Made by a program: the position numbers and the translations under genes. From NCBI RefSeq assembly GCF_048266365.1, contig NZ_JBLWZP010000004.1:340083-404082 (forward strand): a stretch of 64,000 nt of DNA, written 5' to 3'. Shown piece after piece: positions 1 through 9,078 of the stretch. The DNA is from Galbibacter sp048266365. GTDB lineage: Bacteria; Bacteroidota; Bacteroidia; Flavobacteriales; Flavobacteriaceae. The notes under the pieces were generated by a model that saw only the letters and a list, made by a program, of their open reading frames with translations, was not told the DNA's origin and ran no database searches. The stretch's first letter is position 1; each line of letters opens with the position of its first letter.

Positions 1-15
1 TTCGTCGCTTAGCCA

Positions 16-477
16 TTATTTTATCTCAAATTTTTTAAAGGGTTTGTAATGATAGGTCTTCTTGTCCTTGTTGATGACTACAAATTCATCCCGCTTTAAG
101 GTGAGCACCTTTTCACTGTGTTTGACACCCTGATTGTCGTAGTCTAAGTAGAGCTCGTTATCGCGTTTTTTTATAGTGAAGATCTCTTGATCGCCATTGC
201 TGACAAAAGTACCATCGAGTTGTGGCATGACCTTTTGGCGTATCCCAGTGGAGTCTCCGGTGAGTAGGAAGTAATCAACTACTGCGTTGACATTATAGGA
301 TTTGCTTTCACCTGAAGGGAAGCTTACTTTTTCGATCTCCCAATAACCGTTCATAACGGTTGTGTTTTCGATTTTTCCTTGGCCACAACCCCATAATACA
401 AGGCAAGTCAGGCCGATTATAAGCGCTCTCAAATTGGTTGATTTTAGTTTAGTGACAAAGGTAGGTAAAAGAAGCAT
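16..477 (-). CDS. small lipoprotein of unknown function
   Basis: The 153-residue product starts with a hydrophobic signal segment (about residues 17-30) ending in a lipobox-like LWGC with Cys31, so it should be a lipoprotein. The rest is beta-rich and polar with no motif I can name; the pattern (a conserved W-E pair near residue 46, short strands ending in a basic tail) resembles the small lipocalin-like lipoproteins of Bacteroidota. It lies downstream of recF on the same strand with a 50-bp gap, so it may be co-transcribed. Function unknown; the lipoprotein call is an inference from the lipobox. Confidence 0.7.
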   Translation of the reverse strand: MLLLPTFVTKLKSTNLRALIIGLTCLVLWGCGQGKIENTTVMNGYWEIEKVSFPSGESKSYNVNAVVDYFLLTGDSTGIRQKVMPQLDGTFVSNGDQEIFTIKKRDNELYLDYDNQGVKHSEKVLTLKRDEFVVINKDKKTYHYKPFKKFEIK

Positions 478-527
478 GTTTAAACAATGAGATCTGATTA
501 ATCTCTGCGATTTCTAAAGTAGATATT

Positions 528-1607
528 CTAGAACTCGATCATCCTGTATGATTGTTCTGCTTTTTTGACTACGTTTTCCGTACGTTCTCGATGCGTGTCA
601 CTAATAAAGATTTGTCCAAAAGAATCTTTGTTGACAAGAGCAATGATCTGGCTGACGCGTTTCTCGTCCAATTTGTCGAAGATGTCGTCTAGCAGAAGTA
701 AGGGGGTTTGACCCGATTGTTGTTTTGTGAAGTCGAATTGCGCAAGTTTTAAGGCAACTAGATAAGATTTTTGTTGTCCTTGACTTCCAAACTTTTTAAT
801 GGGATGCCCATCGATCTCAAAGATGAGGTCGTCCTTGTGCGTTCCAACAGAGGTATACTGTAGCGCCTTGTCCTTGTTGAGGTTTTCTGACAATAGTTGG
901 CCTAGCCCCTTGTCTTCTAACTGGCTTTGATACGCTAGATTGACTTTTTCTTTCCCTGAGGAGATATCTATGTAACGGTCCTTGAAAATTGGAATGAACT
1001 TTTCTAGGAATACCTTTCTCTCCTTGTGAATATGCGCTCCATACCCGCTGAGTTGATCGTTGTAAATGGATAAGGTGTCTTTATTAAAGGTGTTGTTGAG
1101 TGCAAAGTATTTTAAAAGTGCATTTCGTTGTATAAGAACCTTGTTGTAATTAATTAAGGTTTGTAAGTAGGTTTTGTTCCCTTGGGAAATCACACTGTCT
1201 ATGAACTTTCTTCTCATTTCACTACCCTCAGTAATTAAATCCCTGTCCGATGGTGAAATGATAACTAACGGGATTAAACCAAGGTGATCTGATAATTTGT
1301 CATAAAGCTTGCCATTTCGCTTGATGAGTTTTTTTTGTCCCTTTTTAAAACTACATATGATCTTTTCAGTTTTCTGATCCTTTAAAAAGGTGCCATCCAC
1401 CACAAAAAAGTTTTCTTCGTGATTAATATTTTGTGAAGCAATAGGGTTAAAATAGCTTTTACCAAAGGCTAGTAAGTATATGGCATCCAAAGCATTAGTC
1501 TTCCCAATACCGTTTTGTCCAACAAAGCAGTTGATCTTGTGATCAAATTCAAATTCTTGTGATTTAAAGTTTTTAAAATTTATAAGGGATAGCCTTTGGA
1601 GTTGCAT
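528..1607 (-). CDS. recF: DNA replication and repair protein RecF
   Basis: RecF is the SMC-like ATPase that loads RecA at single-strand gaps with RecOR. The protein shows the Walker A motif GQNGIGKTN near the N-terminus, a signature-like FGSQGQQKS segment and a Walker B LLLLDDIFDKLD near the C-terminus. The frame is open upstream to 1676, but I place the start at 1607 because MQLQRLSLINFKNF is the typical RecF N-terminus and gives 359 residues, the usual family length. It is divergent from the TPR gene at 1742; the 134 bp between them must hold both promoters. Confidence 0.95.
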   Translation of the reverse strand: MQLQRLSLINFKNFKSQEFEFDHKINCFVGQNGIGKTNALDAIYLLAFGKSYFNPIASQNINHEENFFVVDGTFLKDQKTEKIICSFKKGQKKLIKRNGKLYDKLSDHLGLIPLVIISPSDRDLITEGSEMRRKFIDSVISQGNKTYLQTLINYNKVLIQRNALLKYFALNNTFNKDTLSIYNDQLSGYGAHIHKERKVFLEKFIPIFKDRYIDISSGKEKVNLAYQSQLEDKGLGQLLSENLNKDKALQYTSVGTHKDDLIFEIDGHPIKKFGSQGQQKSYLVALKLAQFDFTKQQSGQTPLLLLDDIFDKLDEKRVSQIIALVNKDSFGQIFISDTHRERTENVVKKAEQSYRMIEF

Positions 1608-1741
1608 AAGAGTGCTTCTACTGATTTTATTGATGAGGTACTTACTAAGAAGTTGCAAATTATTAAAAATTATCAAATGAATAAGCTTTCCTATTTGAAT
1701 AAATATTTTATTTTTGCCACGCTTAACAATATATCATTATT

Positions 1742-2506
1742 ATGGCAACATATAAGAAACGAGGCTACAAGAAAGCTGTAGATAAGAGTGAAGAAGGACA
1801 AGGTGGACCAAGTACAACTAGAGATGTGTTCTCTGCCTTGGATGAAGGAGCAGGAAAAACTGAGGCATGGGTAATGGACAACCAAAAGATTCTTTTGGGT
1901 GTTATTGGTCTAGCCGTTGCAGTGGTGCTTGTGTTTTTGGGTTACCAACAATTCGTGGTAAAGCCTAAAGAAGCTGAAGCTTCTAATGAAATGTTTTTTG
2001 CACAACAACATTTTGACCAAGCTGTTCAAAGTACGCAAAACGATTCTCTATACGTATTAGCACTCAATGGAGCTGATGGCAAATACGGTTTGTTGGATAT
2101 TATTGAAAATTATTCAGGAACTGAGGCTGCTAACCTTGCACAATACAGTGCTGGGATGTCTTTCTTGAATATCCAAAAATACGATCAGGCCATCGCGCAT
2201 TTACAAGAGTTCAACTCTGATGATCAAATTTTAAGCTCATTGGCTTTAGGAGGTATTGGAGACGCTTTTGTTCAATTAGGACAACAGGCAGATGGTTTGA
2301 GTTATTACGAAAAAGCCATCAAGAATTCTTCGAATAATTTTACAACTCCAAAATTTTTATTCAAAGCCGGCGTGATCCTGCTTCAAGACGGAAAAGCTGA
2401 AGCAGCTGCAAAATATTTCAACAGAATTAAGGATGAATTCCCAAATTCTGAAGAAGGACGAACCATTGATATCTATATTGGAAGAGCAGAAACAGCTCAG
2501 AAATAA
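1742..2506 (+). CDS. TPR-containing membrane protein (YfgM-like)
   Basis: This 254-residue protein has a charged N-terminal cytoplasmic tail (about 1-48), one transmembrane helix (about 49-70, LLGVIGLAVAVVLVFLGY) and a C-terminal domain of tetratricopeptide-like helical repeats (about 80-250, including the AAKYFNRIKDEFPNS segment). The topology matches YfgM/BamD-like tetratricopeptide proteins that act as periplasmic chaperone or scaffold partners; the exact role here is not known. Its position next to recF and ribH is typical for Flavobacteriaceae. A TATTTTTG element at 1709-1716 fits a flavobacterial -7 box, but no -33 element stands out. Confidence 0.85.
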   Translation: MATYKKRGYKKAVDKSEEGQGGPSTTRDVFSALDEGAGKTEAWVMDNQKILLGVIGLAVAVVLVFLGYQQFVVKPKEAEASNEMFFAQQHFDQAVQSTQNDSLYVLALNGADGKYGLLDIIENYSGTEAANLAQYSAGMSFLNIQKYDQAIAHLQEFNSDDQILSSLALGGIGDAFVQLGQQADGLSYYEKAIKNSSNNFTTPKFLFKAGVILLQDGKAEAAAKYFNRIKDEFPNSEEGRTIDIYIGRAETAQK

Positions 2507-2582
2507 TTAGAAATTGTTATTATTAATAAGAATTTGAACAATTACGAGTTGAAAAACGAGCAATAATCAATGATAAAATATT

Positions 2583-3092
2583 ATGGCAACAGCAAATACT
2601 AATTTGTCTGCTTACGATAAGTCAACAATCCCAAATGCGAAGAATCTTCGATTTGGGATTGTTGTTTCTGAGTGGAATGCAACTATAACTGACAACCTAT
2701 ACCAAGGGGCTGTAGAAGCCTTGATCGATTGTGGGGCTATTGAAGATCATATCGTTAAATGGGATGTTCCAGGAAGTTTTGAGCTCGTCTACGGTGCTCG
2801 AAAAATGATCAATAGACACGATCCTGATGTAATCATTGTAATAGGCAGTGTTATTCAGGGAGAGACTAAGCACTTTGATTTTGTTTGTCAGGCTACTGCT
2901 CAAGGCATCATGGATATCAATTCTAGCTATGAGACGCCGGTAATCTTCTGCGTGCTAACGGATAATACAATGCAACAAGCCATTGATCGTAGTGGAGGTA
3001 AACATGGAAATAAAGGTGTCGAGGCTGCGATTGCCGCTATTAAAATGGCTGTTTTAGGTCGTGGCAGTACCTTTAGTGATGAATTGGATTAA
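2583..3092 (+). CDS. ribH: 6,7-dimethyl-8-ribityllumazine synthase
   Basis: RibH condenses 5-amino-6-ribitylamino-uracil with 3,4-dihydroxy-2-butanone 4-phosphate in the penultimate step of riboflavin synthesis. Family motifs are clear: FGIVVSEWNATIT near the N-terminus, VPGSFELV, the phosphate-binding VIGSVIQGETKHFDFV segment with the catalytic His, and GNKGVEAA near the C-terminus. The 169 residues fit the family. It follows the TPR gene by 76 bp. A weak inverted repeat (CCAAAT/ATTTGG, 3100-3129, with a T-rich tail) lies just after the stop and may be a terminator. Confidence 0.96.
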   Translation: MATANTNLSAYDKSTIPNAKNLRFGIVVSEWNATITDNLYQGAVEALIDCGAIEDHIVKWDVPGSFELVYGARKMINRHDPDVIIVIGSVIQGETKHFDFVCQATAQGIMDINSSYETPVIFCVLTDNTMQQAIDRSGGKHGNKGVEAAIAAIKMAVLGRGSTFSDELD

Positions 3093-3230
3093 GAGCGTGC
3101 CAAATACTTTGTGATATTTATAGATTTGGTCTTTCTTGTTAACAATTTTTAGGATTTAAAGCCTGAGTTTCTGCCGCTTTTTAAGTAATTTTGGTAATTA
3201 GGCTAGTGTGCACAATTGTAATATTTTGCT

Positions 3231-3563
3231 GTGGCGTGCGCTGCTATTATTAATTATAATTCAAGACTAGTGAGACTTCCAACACTTTTTAAAAGGCAAG
3301 CACCTAAGGCTTATAACTACAAGCCCAGGTATTATGATGAGCGAAAAGAACGTTTGGATGCCCTTATCAAAAGTAAGGAGTCACGTTCTGATGAAAAATA
3401 TATCCAAGGATATAGACCTAAAGGTTTCAGAGATGACTGGAAGTCTGCTCGTAAAAGCAGCGGCGATAAAAATGCAAGACTGCGTTTTATTGTAATACTT
3501 ATCATTCTTTTGTTGTTCGCATGGTATGCGCTTAAAGAAATTAATCTCGAGACTCTTTTTTAA
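3231..3563 (+). CDS. conserved small membrane protein of unknown function
   Basis: A basic, polar protein with one C-terminal transmembrane helix (about residues 86-102, RFIVILIILLLFAWYAL), so probably a tail-anchored inner-membrane protein. The start is uncertain: 3231 is a GTG, and a second in-frame GTG at 3270 would begin VRLPTLFKRQAPKAYNYKP, which looks like the conserved part. Its stop overlaps the mutL start by one base (TAATG), implying translational coupling. Homologues at this position in Flavobacteria have sometimes been labelled riboflavin synthase subunit because of the neighbouring ribH; nothing in this sequence supports an enzymatic role. Confidence 0.7.
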   Translation: MACAAIINYNSRLVRLPTLFKRQAPKAYNYKPRYYDERKERLDALIKSKESRSDEKYIQGYRPKGFRDDWKSARKSSGDKNARLRFIVILIILLLFAWYALKEINLETLF

Positions 3564-5404
3564 TGGCAGATATAATACAGCTTTTACCCGATCATGTTGC
3601 AAACCAAATAGCAGCCGGTGAGGTAGTACAAAGGCCGGCCTCAGTGGTTAAAGAATTGGTGGAAAATGCCGTTGATGCGGGGAGTACACTAATTCAGCTT
3701 ATTGTTAAAGGAGCAGGTAAAACTCTTGTGCAGGTTGTTGATAATGGTAAGGGAATGAGTGAGCGAGACATGCTACTGTCAGTTCAGCGCCACGCTACTT
3801 CCAAAATAAGAACAGCTGAAGATCTTTTTCAACTGCATACCAAAGGGTTTAGAGGAGAAGCACTGGCGTCTATTGCCGCAATTGCTCATCTTGAAATTAC
3901 AACACGACAAGAAGAAGATCAGGTAGGAGTACAGCTTAAAATTGAAGGTGGTGCTATTGGCGATACAAAACCTGTAGCCTGTGATGAGGGAACCTCTATA
4001 GCCGTTAAGAATTTATTTTTTAATATTCCTGCACGTCGTAACTTTCTAAAATCAGATACCGTTGAACTACGTCACATTATTGAGGAGTTCCAACGAATTG
4101 CACTAGCACACCCGGATATTCAATTTGATTTCTATCACAATAACTCAGAGTTGTTCAAATTGCCACCTTCAAACCTACGTCAACGTATTGTCAACGTATT
4201 TGGTGGTAAGACCAATGAGAAGTTGGTACCAGTGCAAGAGGATACAGGAGTGGTGAAAATAAGTGGTTTTATTAGCAAGCCTGCCTTTACAAAAAAGACC
4301 AGGGGAGAGCAGTTTTTTTTTGTCAATAACCGCTTTGTGAAAAATTCATACTTGCATCATGCAGTGAGCTCTGCTTTTGAGGGCTTGTTAAAACCTGGCT
4401 ATCATCCAGGTTATTTTATCTTTCTACAGGTGGAACCATCCTCCATTGATATCAACATACACCCGACAAAAACAGAGGTGAAGTTCGATGAAGATCAAGC
4501 CATGTATGCCATCTTGCGATCAACTGTCAAACACAGCCTCGGACAATTTAATGTTACGCCTGCATTAGACTTTGACCGTGACGCAAACTTGGACACGCCC
4601 TATAGTTATGAAAACAAAGCTCCTCAGCTACCCGCTGTGGAAGTTGACTCCAATTTTAACCCTTTTAAGGAAGATAATAAAGGCAGCATTAAAGTGAAGT
4701 CTTATCCCAAGCATAATAAGGTGGAAGCCTCTTGGGAAAGTTTGTATGTATCTATGGATTCCGGTGACGATTATAATACGGTAAGTATTGAATCGGAATC
4801 TAGCAGTGAAGAATTATTCAGTGAACAGGAGACTGATTTTTCAGCCACCACCTATCAATTGCATAAAAAGTATATTGTCACGACCATTAAGTCCGGTATG
4901 GTGATCATCAATCAGCACCGTGCGCATCAGCGGGTGTTGTATGAACAATATTTAAAAAACATAACGGTAGATACCGGGAATAGTCAGCAATTGTTATTTC
5001 CGTTAGAACTAAAATTTTCTACCACTGAGATGGAGCTTTTGAAGTCCATTAAAGACAGTTTGGAGCGTACTGGGTTTGTGTTCTCAGAGATGACTAGTGA
5101 TTCTATACAAGTCAGCGGAATGCCTCTGAATATCTCGGAAAGTGACGTTGGAGGCATCATTGATCAGTTGTTAGCTGATTTTCAGCAGGAGGTTCCTGAG
5201 TCATCACTCTCACAGTCCGATATACTGGCTAAGGCGATGTGTAGGACTTTGGCTGTAAAGAGTGGGACGCATTTAAATACTGTAGCTCAGGAATCTTTGG
5301 TAAACAATTTGTTTGCTACAAAGGAGCCTATGGTTTCTCCATTTCAAAAGCCTATATTTATTACGATGTCATTAGAGGAATTAGATAAACGATTTTTAGA
5401 ATAG
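3563..5404 (+). CDS. mutL: DNA mismatch repair protein MutL
   Basis: MutL couples MutS mismatch recognition to strand excision. The N-terminal GHKL ATPase domain (about 1-330) is complete: ENAVDAGS, DNGKGM and GFRGEAL motifs are all present, followed by the IDINIHPTKTEVKF transducer motif. After an acidic linker, the C-terminal dimerisation domain (about 430-613) carries NQHRAHQ at 450-456 where endonuclease-type MutL proteins have DQHAxxE, and SPFQKP at 592-597 where they have the zinc-binding CPHGRP. The nicking site therefore looks degenerate (see findings). 613 residues is the normal length. Starts at the ATG overlapping the preceding stop. Confidence 0.96.
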   Translation: MADIIQLLPDHVANQIAAGEVVQRPASVVKELVENAVDAGSTLIQLIVKGAGKTLVQVVDNGKGMSERDMLLSVQRHATSKIRTAEDLFQLHTKGFRGEALASIAAIAHLEITTRQEEDQVGVQLKIEGGAIGDTKPVACDEGTSIAVKNLFFNIPARRNFLKSDTVELRHIIEEFQRIALAHPDIQFDFYHNNSELFKLPPSNLRQRIVNVFGGKTNEKLVPVQEDTGVVKISGFISKPAFTKKTRGEQFFFVNNRFVKNSYLHHAVSSAFEGLLKPGYHPGYFIFLQVEPSSIDINIHPTKTEVKFDEDQAMYAILRSTVKHSLGQFNVTPALDFDRDANLDTPYSYENKAPQLPAVEVDSNFNPFKEDNKGSIKVKSYPKHNKVEASWESLYVSMDSGDDYNTVSIESESSSEELFSEQETDFSATTYQLHKKYIVTTIKSGMVIINQHRAHQRVLYEQYLKNITVDTGNSQQLLFPLELKFSTTEMELLKSIKDSLERTGFVFSEMTSDSIQVSGMPLNISESDVGGIIDQLLADFQQEVPESSLSQSDILAKAMCRTLAVKSGTHLNTVAQESLVNNLFATKEPMVSPFQKPIFITMSLEELDKRFLE

Positions 5405-5408
5405 TAGC

Positions 5409-6152
5409 ATGGGAAGAATAACAGAAGCGGTTAAGCATATATTGATTGTCAATGTGCTATTTTTTATTGGCACACAACTTATTGGTGATCAAATGTATCA
5501 ATGGTTTTCACTGTGGTTTCCACAAAATCAAAATTTTCAACTTTGGCAGGTAGTCACCCATATGTTTATGCATGGTGGCTTTATGCATATTTTGTTCAAT
5601 ATGTATGCGCTGTGGGCTTTTGGAACGCCCATGGAACAGATGTGGGGACGAAATAAATTTTTGTTCTTCTATTTTTCAGCTGGTTTGGGAGCTGCCCTGA
5701 TTCATACCTTGGTGAATTACTATCACTTCAATAATGGTATGCAGGCACTCTTGGAGGCAGGTTTTCAACAATCAGACATTCTAAGTGTTCTCGTAGAGGG
5801 TAAATACAATACGTCCTGGGAAAATATAATTCCTCCTGACATACTTCAGAACTTCCTGGATGCCTTTATGCGACCTGCCGTAGGTGCCTCAGGGGCGATT
5901 TATGGGGTGCTGGTAGCCTTTGGGATGATGTTCCCGAATGCGGAACTTATGTTGTTGTTTTTTCCGGTCCCAGTCAAGGCTAAATATTTTATTCCAGGTT
6001 TAATAGCATTGGATTTGTTTTCCGGGCTCTCCGGAAGCTCCATCTTCGGAGGAGGAATAGCCCATTTCGCGCATTTGGGAGGTGCACTATTTGGATTTAT
6101 AATGGTTTGGTATTGGAAGCGAAGTCAATTTAAGAATAACCGTTGGGATTAA
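5409..6152 (+). CDS. rhomboid family intramembrane serine protease (first of a pair)
   Basis: A polytopic membrane protease of 247 residues. The catalytic dyad is visible: Ser161 in GASGAIYG and His222 in AHFAHLGGALFGF, with the HMFMHGGFMHILFNM helix of the rhomboid fold (about residues 48-66). Rhomboids cleave transmembrane helices of membrane substrates; the substrate here is unknown. It starts 4 bp after mutL and is followed by a second rhomboid, so the block mutL-rhomboid-rhomboid-EEP hydrolase is probably one transcription unit. The insertion between helices (about 105-150) is longer than in the second copy. Confidence 0.92.
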   Translation: MGRITEAVKHILIVNVLFFIGTQLIGDQMYQWFSLWFPQNQNFQLWQVVTHMFMHGGFMHILFNMYALWAFGTPMEQMWGRNKFLFFYFSAGLGAALIHTLVNYYHFNNGMQALLEAGFQQSDILSVLVEGKYNTSWENIIPPDILQNFLDAFMRPAVGASGAIYGVLVAFGMMFPNAELMLLFFPVPVKAKYFIPGLIALDLFSGLSGSSIFGGGIAHFAHLGGALFGFIMVWYWKRSQFKNNRWD

Positions 6153-6194
6153 TTATGACAGAAGATCAACGGTGATATAAACCAACATTTAAGT

Positions 6195-7064
6195 ATGAGT
6201 ATAAGGAATGACATAAAATTTAAGTTTTCAGCATTAAATATCGCTGAAAAGTTGATTGTAGTCAATACGGCTGTTTTTATTGTGAATGCCCTTGTGGTGT
6301 TTTTATTTCAATTGCCATTTGATTACATAATGCGCTGGTTTGAGCTTCCTAAAGGCTTTAGTAATTTTTTGATTCAACCATGGTCCTTGATTACTTATGC
6401 GTTTTTTCACGGCAGTTTTACACATCTGTTTTGGAACATGATCCTTCTGTTTTTTGTGGGGAAGTTTTTTCTAACCATACATACCACCAAGCAATTTATC
6501 AGTATTTATTTCTTAGGCGCCATGGCCGGGGGGCTATTATATTTGCTAAGCTATAACGTCTTCCCAGTTTTCTCTGGAGTGAACTCTTCTCTCATAGGGG
6601 CATCAGCCGCAGTAATGGCTGTTATGATTTATGTCTGTACCTATATGCCTAACATGGAAGTGCGATTGTTTTTTATTTTAAATGTAAAACTTTGGTATAT
6701 TGGTGCTGCTTTAGTGTTGATTGATTTGGTGTCATTACCTTTCTCAAACTCAGGTGGACACTTGGCACATCTAGGTGGATCGTTACTTGGTTTTGTGTAT
6801 GCCAAAAGGATGATGCAAGGTGATGATATCGGAAGAGGATTTAACGCAATAATAGATAGTGTGTCCGGACTTTTTAGTAAAAAGAAGAAGGCCCCAATGA
6901 AGACCGTGTACAGAGATAAGAAATCCACTACCCAATCAGGCTCTACGGTTACATCCGATCATCAGAAGAAAATAGATGCCATACTAGATAAGATTAGCAA
7001 AAGTGGATATGAAAGTTTATCCAAAGAAGAAAAAGACTATCTTTTTACTTCAGGTAAAGAATAA
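6195..7064 (+). CDS. rhomboid family intramembrane serine protease (second of a pair)
   Basis: A 289-residue rhomboid with Ser137 in GASAAVMAV and His192 in GGHLAHLGGSLLGF, so the catalytic dyad is kept, although the usual GxSG reads GASA. It has a cytoplasmic C-terminal tail (about 205-289) that is basic and then enters a helical KIDAILDKISKSGYESLS segment; this tail motif is common in Bacteroidota rhomboids. It lies 42 bp after the first rhomboid, to which it is clearly related in the catalytic helices but not closely similar elsewhere, suggesting an old duplication with separate substrates. Confidence 0.9.
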   Translation: MSIRNDIKFKFSALNIAEKLIVVNTAVFIVNALVVFLFQLPFDYIMRWFELPKGFSNFLIQPWSLITYAFFHGSFTHLFWNMILLFFVGKFFLTIHTTKQFISIYFLGAMAGGLLYLLSYNVFPVFSGVNSSLIGASAAVMAVMIYVCTYMPNMEVRLFFILNVKLWYIGAALVLIDLVSLPFSNSGGHLAHLGGSLLGFVYAKRMMQGDDIGRGFNAIIDSVSGLFSKKKKAPMKTVYRDKKSTTQSGSTVTSDHQKKIDAILDKISKSGYESLSKEEKDYLFTSGKE

Positions 7065-7096
7065 CCAAGATTAAAATCAGAACTGACCAATAACCG

Positions 7097-8110
7097 ATGA
7101 AAAAGTTAAGCTGGGCACATAAATTTGTTTTTAGTATTAATATTGTTGTGGCCGTACTTCTTATTTTGGGGTACGCTTCAGCCTATATACCTGTGAAATC
7201 GTTTCCTAGAATTTCTATTTACAGTCTTATTACGCCAGTGCTTATTGTTGTCAACATAATTTTCATGTTGTATTGGATGGTGAAAATTAAACGACAATTT
7301 CTACTTTCGTTCTTAATTCTTTTAATCGGTTACCCTAAGGTGAGTTCTCTGTATAAGTTTTCGGGTACTCAGGAGGTCGTCAGTAATGGAACCTTAAAGG
7401 TGATGACCTATAACGTACGCGTTTTTAATGTCTATAAATGGATCAAGGGAGAAGATGTTTTTGGTGAAATTAAGTCTCTAATCAAGGAAGAGAACCCTTC
7501 AATTTTGTGTTTTCAAGAATTTTATTACACTAAGGAAGGTATGTTTAATGAATTTCCATATCGCTATATAAACTATAAAACGCAGGAGACAGGTCAAGCC
7601 ATATATTCCAAATTCCCTATTATCAACAAGGGATCCTTAGAATTTCCAAACTCAGGGAACAATGCTATTTTTGCTGATATCGTATGCGATAGTGATACCA
7701 TTCGTGTTTATAATATACATCTGCAATCTTTTCATATTGACCCTGAAAGTGAGGAGATCAGCCAGAAAAACTCCTCTCGCTTGGCCAGTCGTATGGGGGC
7801 TGTGTTTTCTAAACAACAAGTGCAGACTGAGATCTTTGTTGAACATAAGAACCAAAGTCCTTATAAAACGATCACTTGCGGGGATTTAAACAATAATCAG
7901 TATTCTGCTATATACCAGCAAATAAAAGGTAATGATTTGGATAGCTTTGAGGAGCAGGGGGAGGGTACGGGAAAAACGTTTTATTTTAAGTATTTTCCTT
8001 TGCGTATAGACTTCATTTTTATGGATCCAAGGCTAGAGGTGGTCTCACATAAAAATCGTTATGAACAGCTCTCGGATCATTATCCTGTTATGACACAGTT
8101 ACAGCTGTAA
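7097..8110 (+). CDS. endonuclease/exonuclease/phosphatase family protein, membrane-anchored
   Basis: Two to three N-terminal hydrophobic helices (about residues 10-85) precede an EEP-fold catalytic domain. Visible EEP motifs are MTYNVRVFN, CFQEFYY (metal-binding Glu), YNIHLQS, TCGDLNNNQ (catalytic Asp-x-Asn) and RIDFIFMD ending in the SDHYPV catalytic His motif. The family hydrolyses phosphodiester or phosphomonoester bonds in nucleic acids, lipids or inositols; the substrate cannot be deduced. The anchor places it at the membrane. It follows the rhomboid pair by 32 bp and its 3' end overlaps the convergent DUF6122 gene by 12 bp. Confidence 0.9.
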   Translation: MKKLSWAHKFVFSINIVVAVLLILGYASAYIPVKSFPRISIYSLITPVLIVVNIIFMLYWMVKIKRQFLLSFLILLIGYPKVSSLYKFSGTQEVVSNGTLKVMTYNVRVFNVYKWIKGEDVFGEIKSLIKEENPSILCFQEFYYTKEGMFNEFPYRYINYKTQETGQAIYSKFPIINKGSLEFPNSGNNAIFADIVCDSDTIRVYNIHLQSFHIDPESEEISQKNSSRLASRMGAVFSKQQVQTEIFVEHKNQSPYKTITCGDLNNNQYSAIYQQIKGNDLDSFEEQGEGTGKTFYFKYFPLRIDFIFMDPRLEVVSHKNRYEQLSDHYPVMTQLQL

Positions 8111-8419
8111 AGACATCAGCAAACAATCTGCACCGTCAGCTAGAATGTGCAGCAGTAATGCTAACCCTAAAATTCTAGTTTTTGGATAGACAAAAAGACA
8201 GAAGTATAATATGATTGCCCAAAAGGTGTGGAAGGTATGAAATCCTAAACTGCATCGATTAGCATCAAATATTGGATTGGCCCATAAATGATCCAGATCG
8301 ATACAAATGCCTAACCATAAAATGACCAAGACTTCTTTGAATCGTTTACGATATAAAAACCATGCAATGAGAATGGGGACTATAAAGTGGATTCCGTAAT
8401 GAACTATAAATCGAATCAA
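8099..8419 (-). CDS. DUF6122-like small membrane protein
   Basis: A 106-residue polytopic membrane protein with three to four helices. It carries conserved His/Asp motifs: HYGIHFIVP at the N-terminus, DLDHLWANP in the middle, and HTFHTFW and HILADGAD later. This matches the small family called DUF6122 in Flavobacteria and recalls membrane metal-dependent hydrolases such as the YdjM family. The start is a TTG at 8419 that overlaps the stop of the upstream gene (TTGA), so translation is probably coupled. Function unknown. Confidence 0.75.
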   Translation of the reverse strand: MIRFIVHYGIHFIVPILIAWFLYRKRFKEVLVILWLGICIDLDHLWANPIFDANRCSLGFHTFHTFWAIILYFCLFVYPKTRILGLALLLHILADGADCLLMSLQL

Positions 8420-9051
8420 GGGATTTGGTTTAAGTCCAAGTTTAATACATAACTTAGTGCGTTAGGCCCTTCATTGAACAACAGATCCAATATGCTTAAG
8501 TTTGGTATAAAACCGTGCTTGTCGTCAAAAACTTGTACATAGGAGTCAAAGTCGCATTCGTGTTTTGTTTTAGCGTTTACCAAAGATCGTTTGTCTAGAT
8601 ATGAATCATATGTTGGCTGAAAATCCGAAGTGAATTCATAGGTGAAAGGTTCCAATTGCATGCATTCTGCTATGAGCTCCATACTCTCTAGGTTCATCTC
8701 AAAGAGAGAGTGGTGTTTCTTTTTGAAGAACGGTTTGAGCTCATCCTCGTAAAACTCAAAATAAGGAGAGGTGCGGTAGGCGGTCTCGATTGATTTCCAA
8801 TGTTGTTTTTTCCAATCATAACAATCCTCTATGGTCACTGCATTGTACTTTTGATGAGCGCTACTTTTGGTGTGTACAATCGGGATAGATAATAATTGTT
8901 TTCCATTAGGACTATAGATATAGGCTCTATTTCTATAAGTCTGCTTTTGATAATTATCCTGGGATTCTATCACCAATTGTTCTTGGTGATGCGCTATGAC
9001 CACCCAATGTGCCACAGAGGGAAAATATGTAGGATGTATGAGTGCGCTCAT
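8416..9051 (-). CDS. WbqC-like family protein
   Basis: A soluble 211-residue protein. The N-terminal IHPTYFPS pattern, the NRAYIYSPNGKQLLSIPI strand and the DCYDWKKQHWKSIETAY segment with conserved W-x-H-W are those of the WbqC-like family, whose founding member is in an O-antigen cluster; the biochemical activity of most members is not established. In Flavobacteria it commonly follows lepB, as here (27-bp gap), and the genes parA to DUF6122 may form one unit. I assign no reaction. Confidence 0.85.
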   Translation of the reverse strand: MSALIHPTYFPSVAHWVVIAHHQEQLVIESQDNYQKQTYRNRAYIYSPNGKQLLSIPIVHTKSSAHQKYNAVTIEDCYDWKKQHWKSIETAYRTSPYFEFYEDELKPFFKKKHHSLFEMNLESMELIAECMQLEPFTYEFTSDFQPTYDSYLDKRSLVNAKTKHECDFDSYVQVFDDKHGFIPNLSILDLLFNEGPNALSYVLNLDLNQIP

Positions 9052-9078
9052 TTCCTTTTATAAATTCGAATTAAGGAA

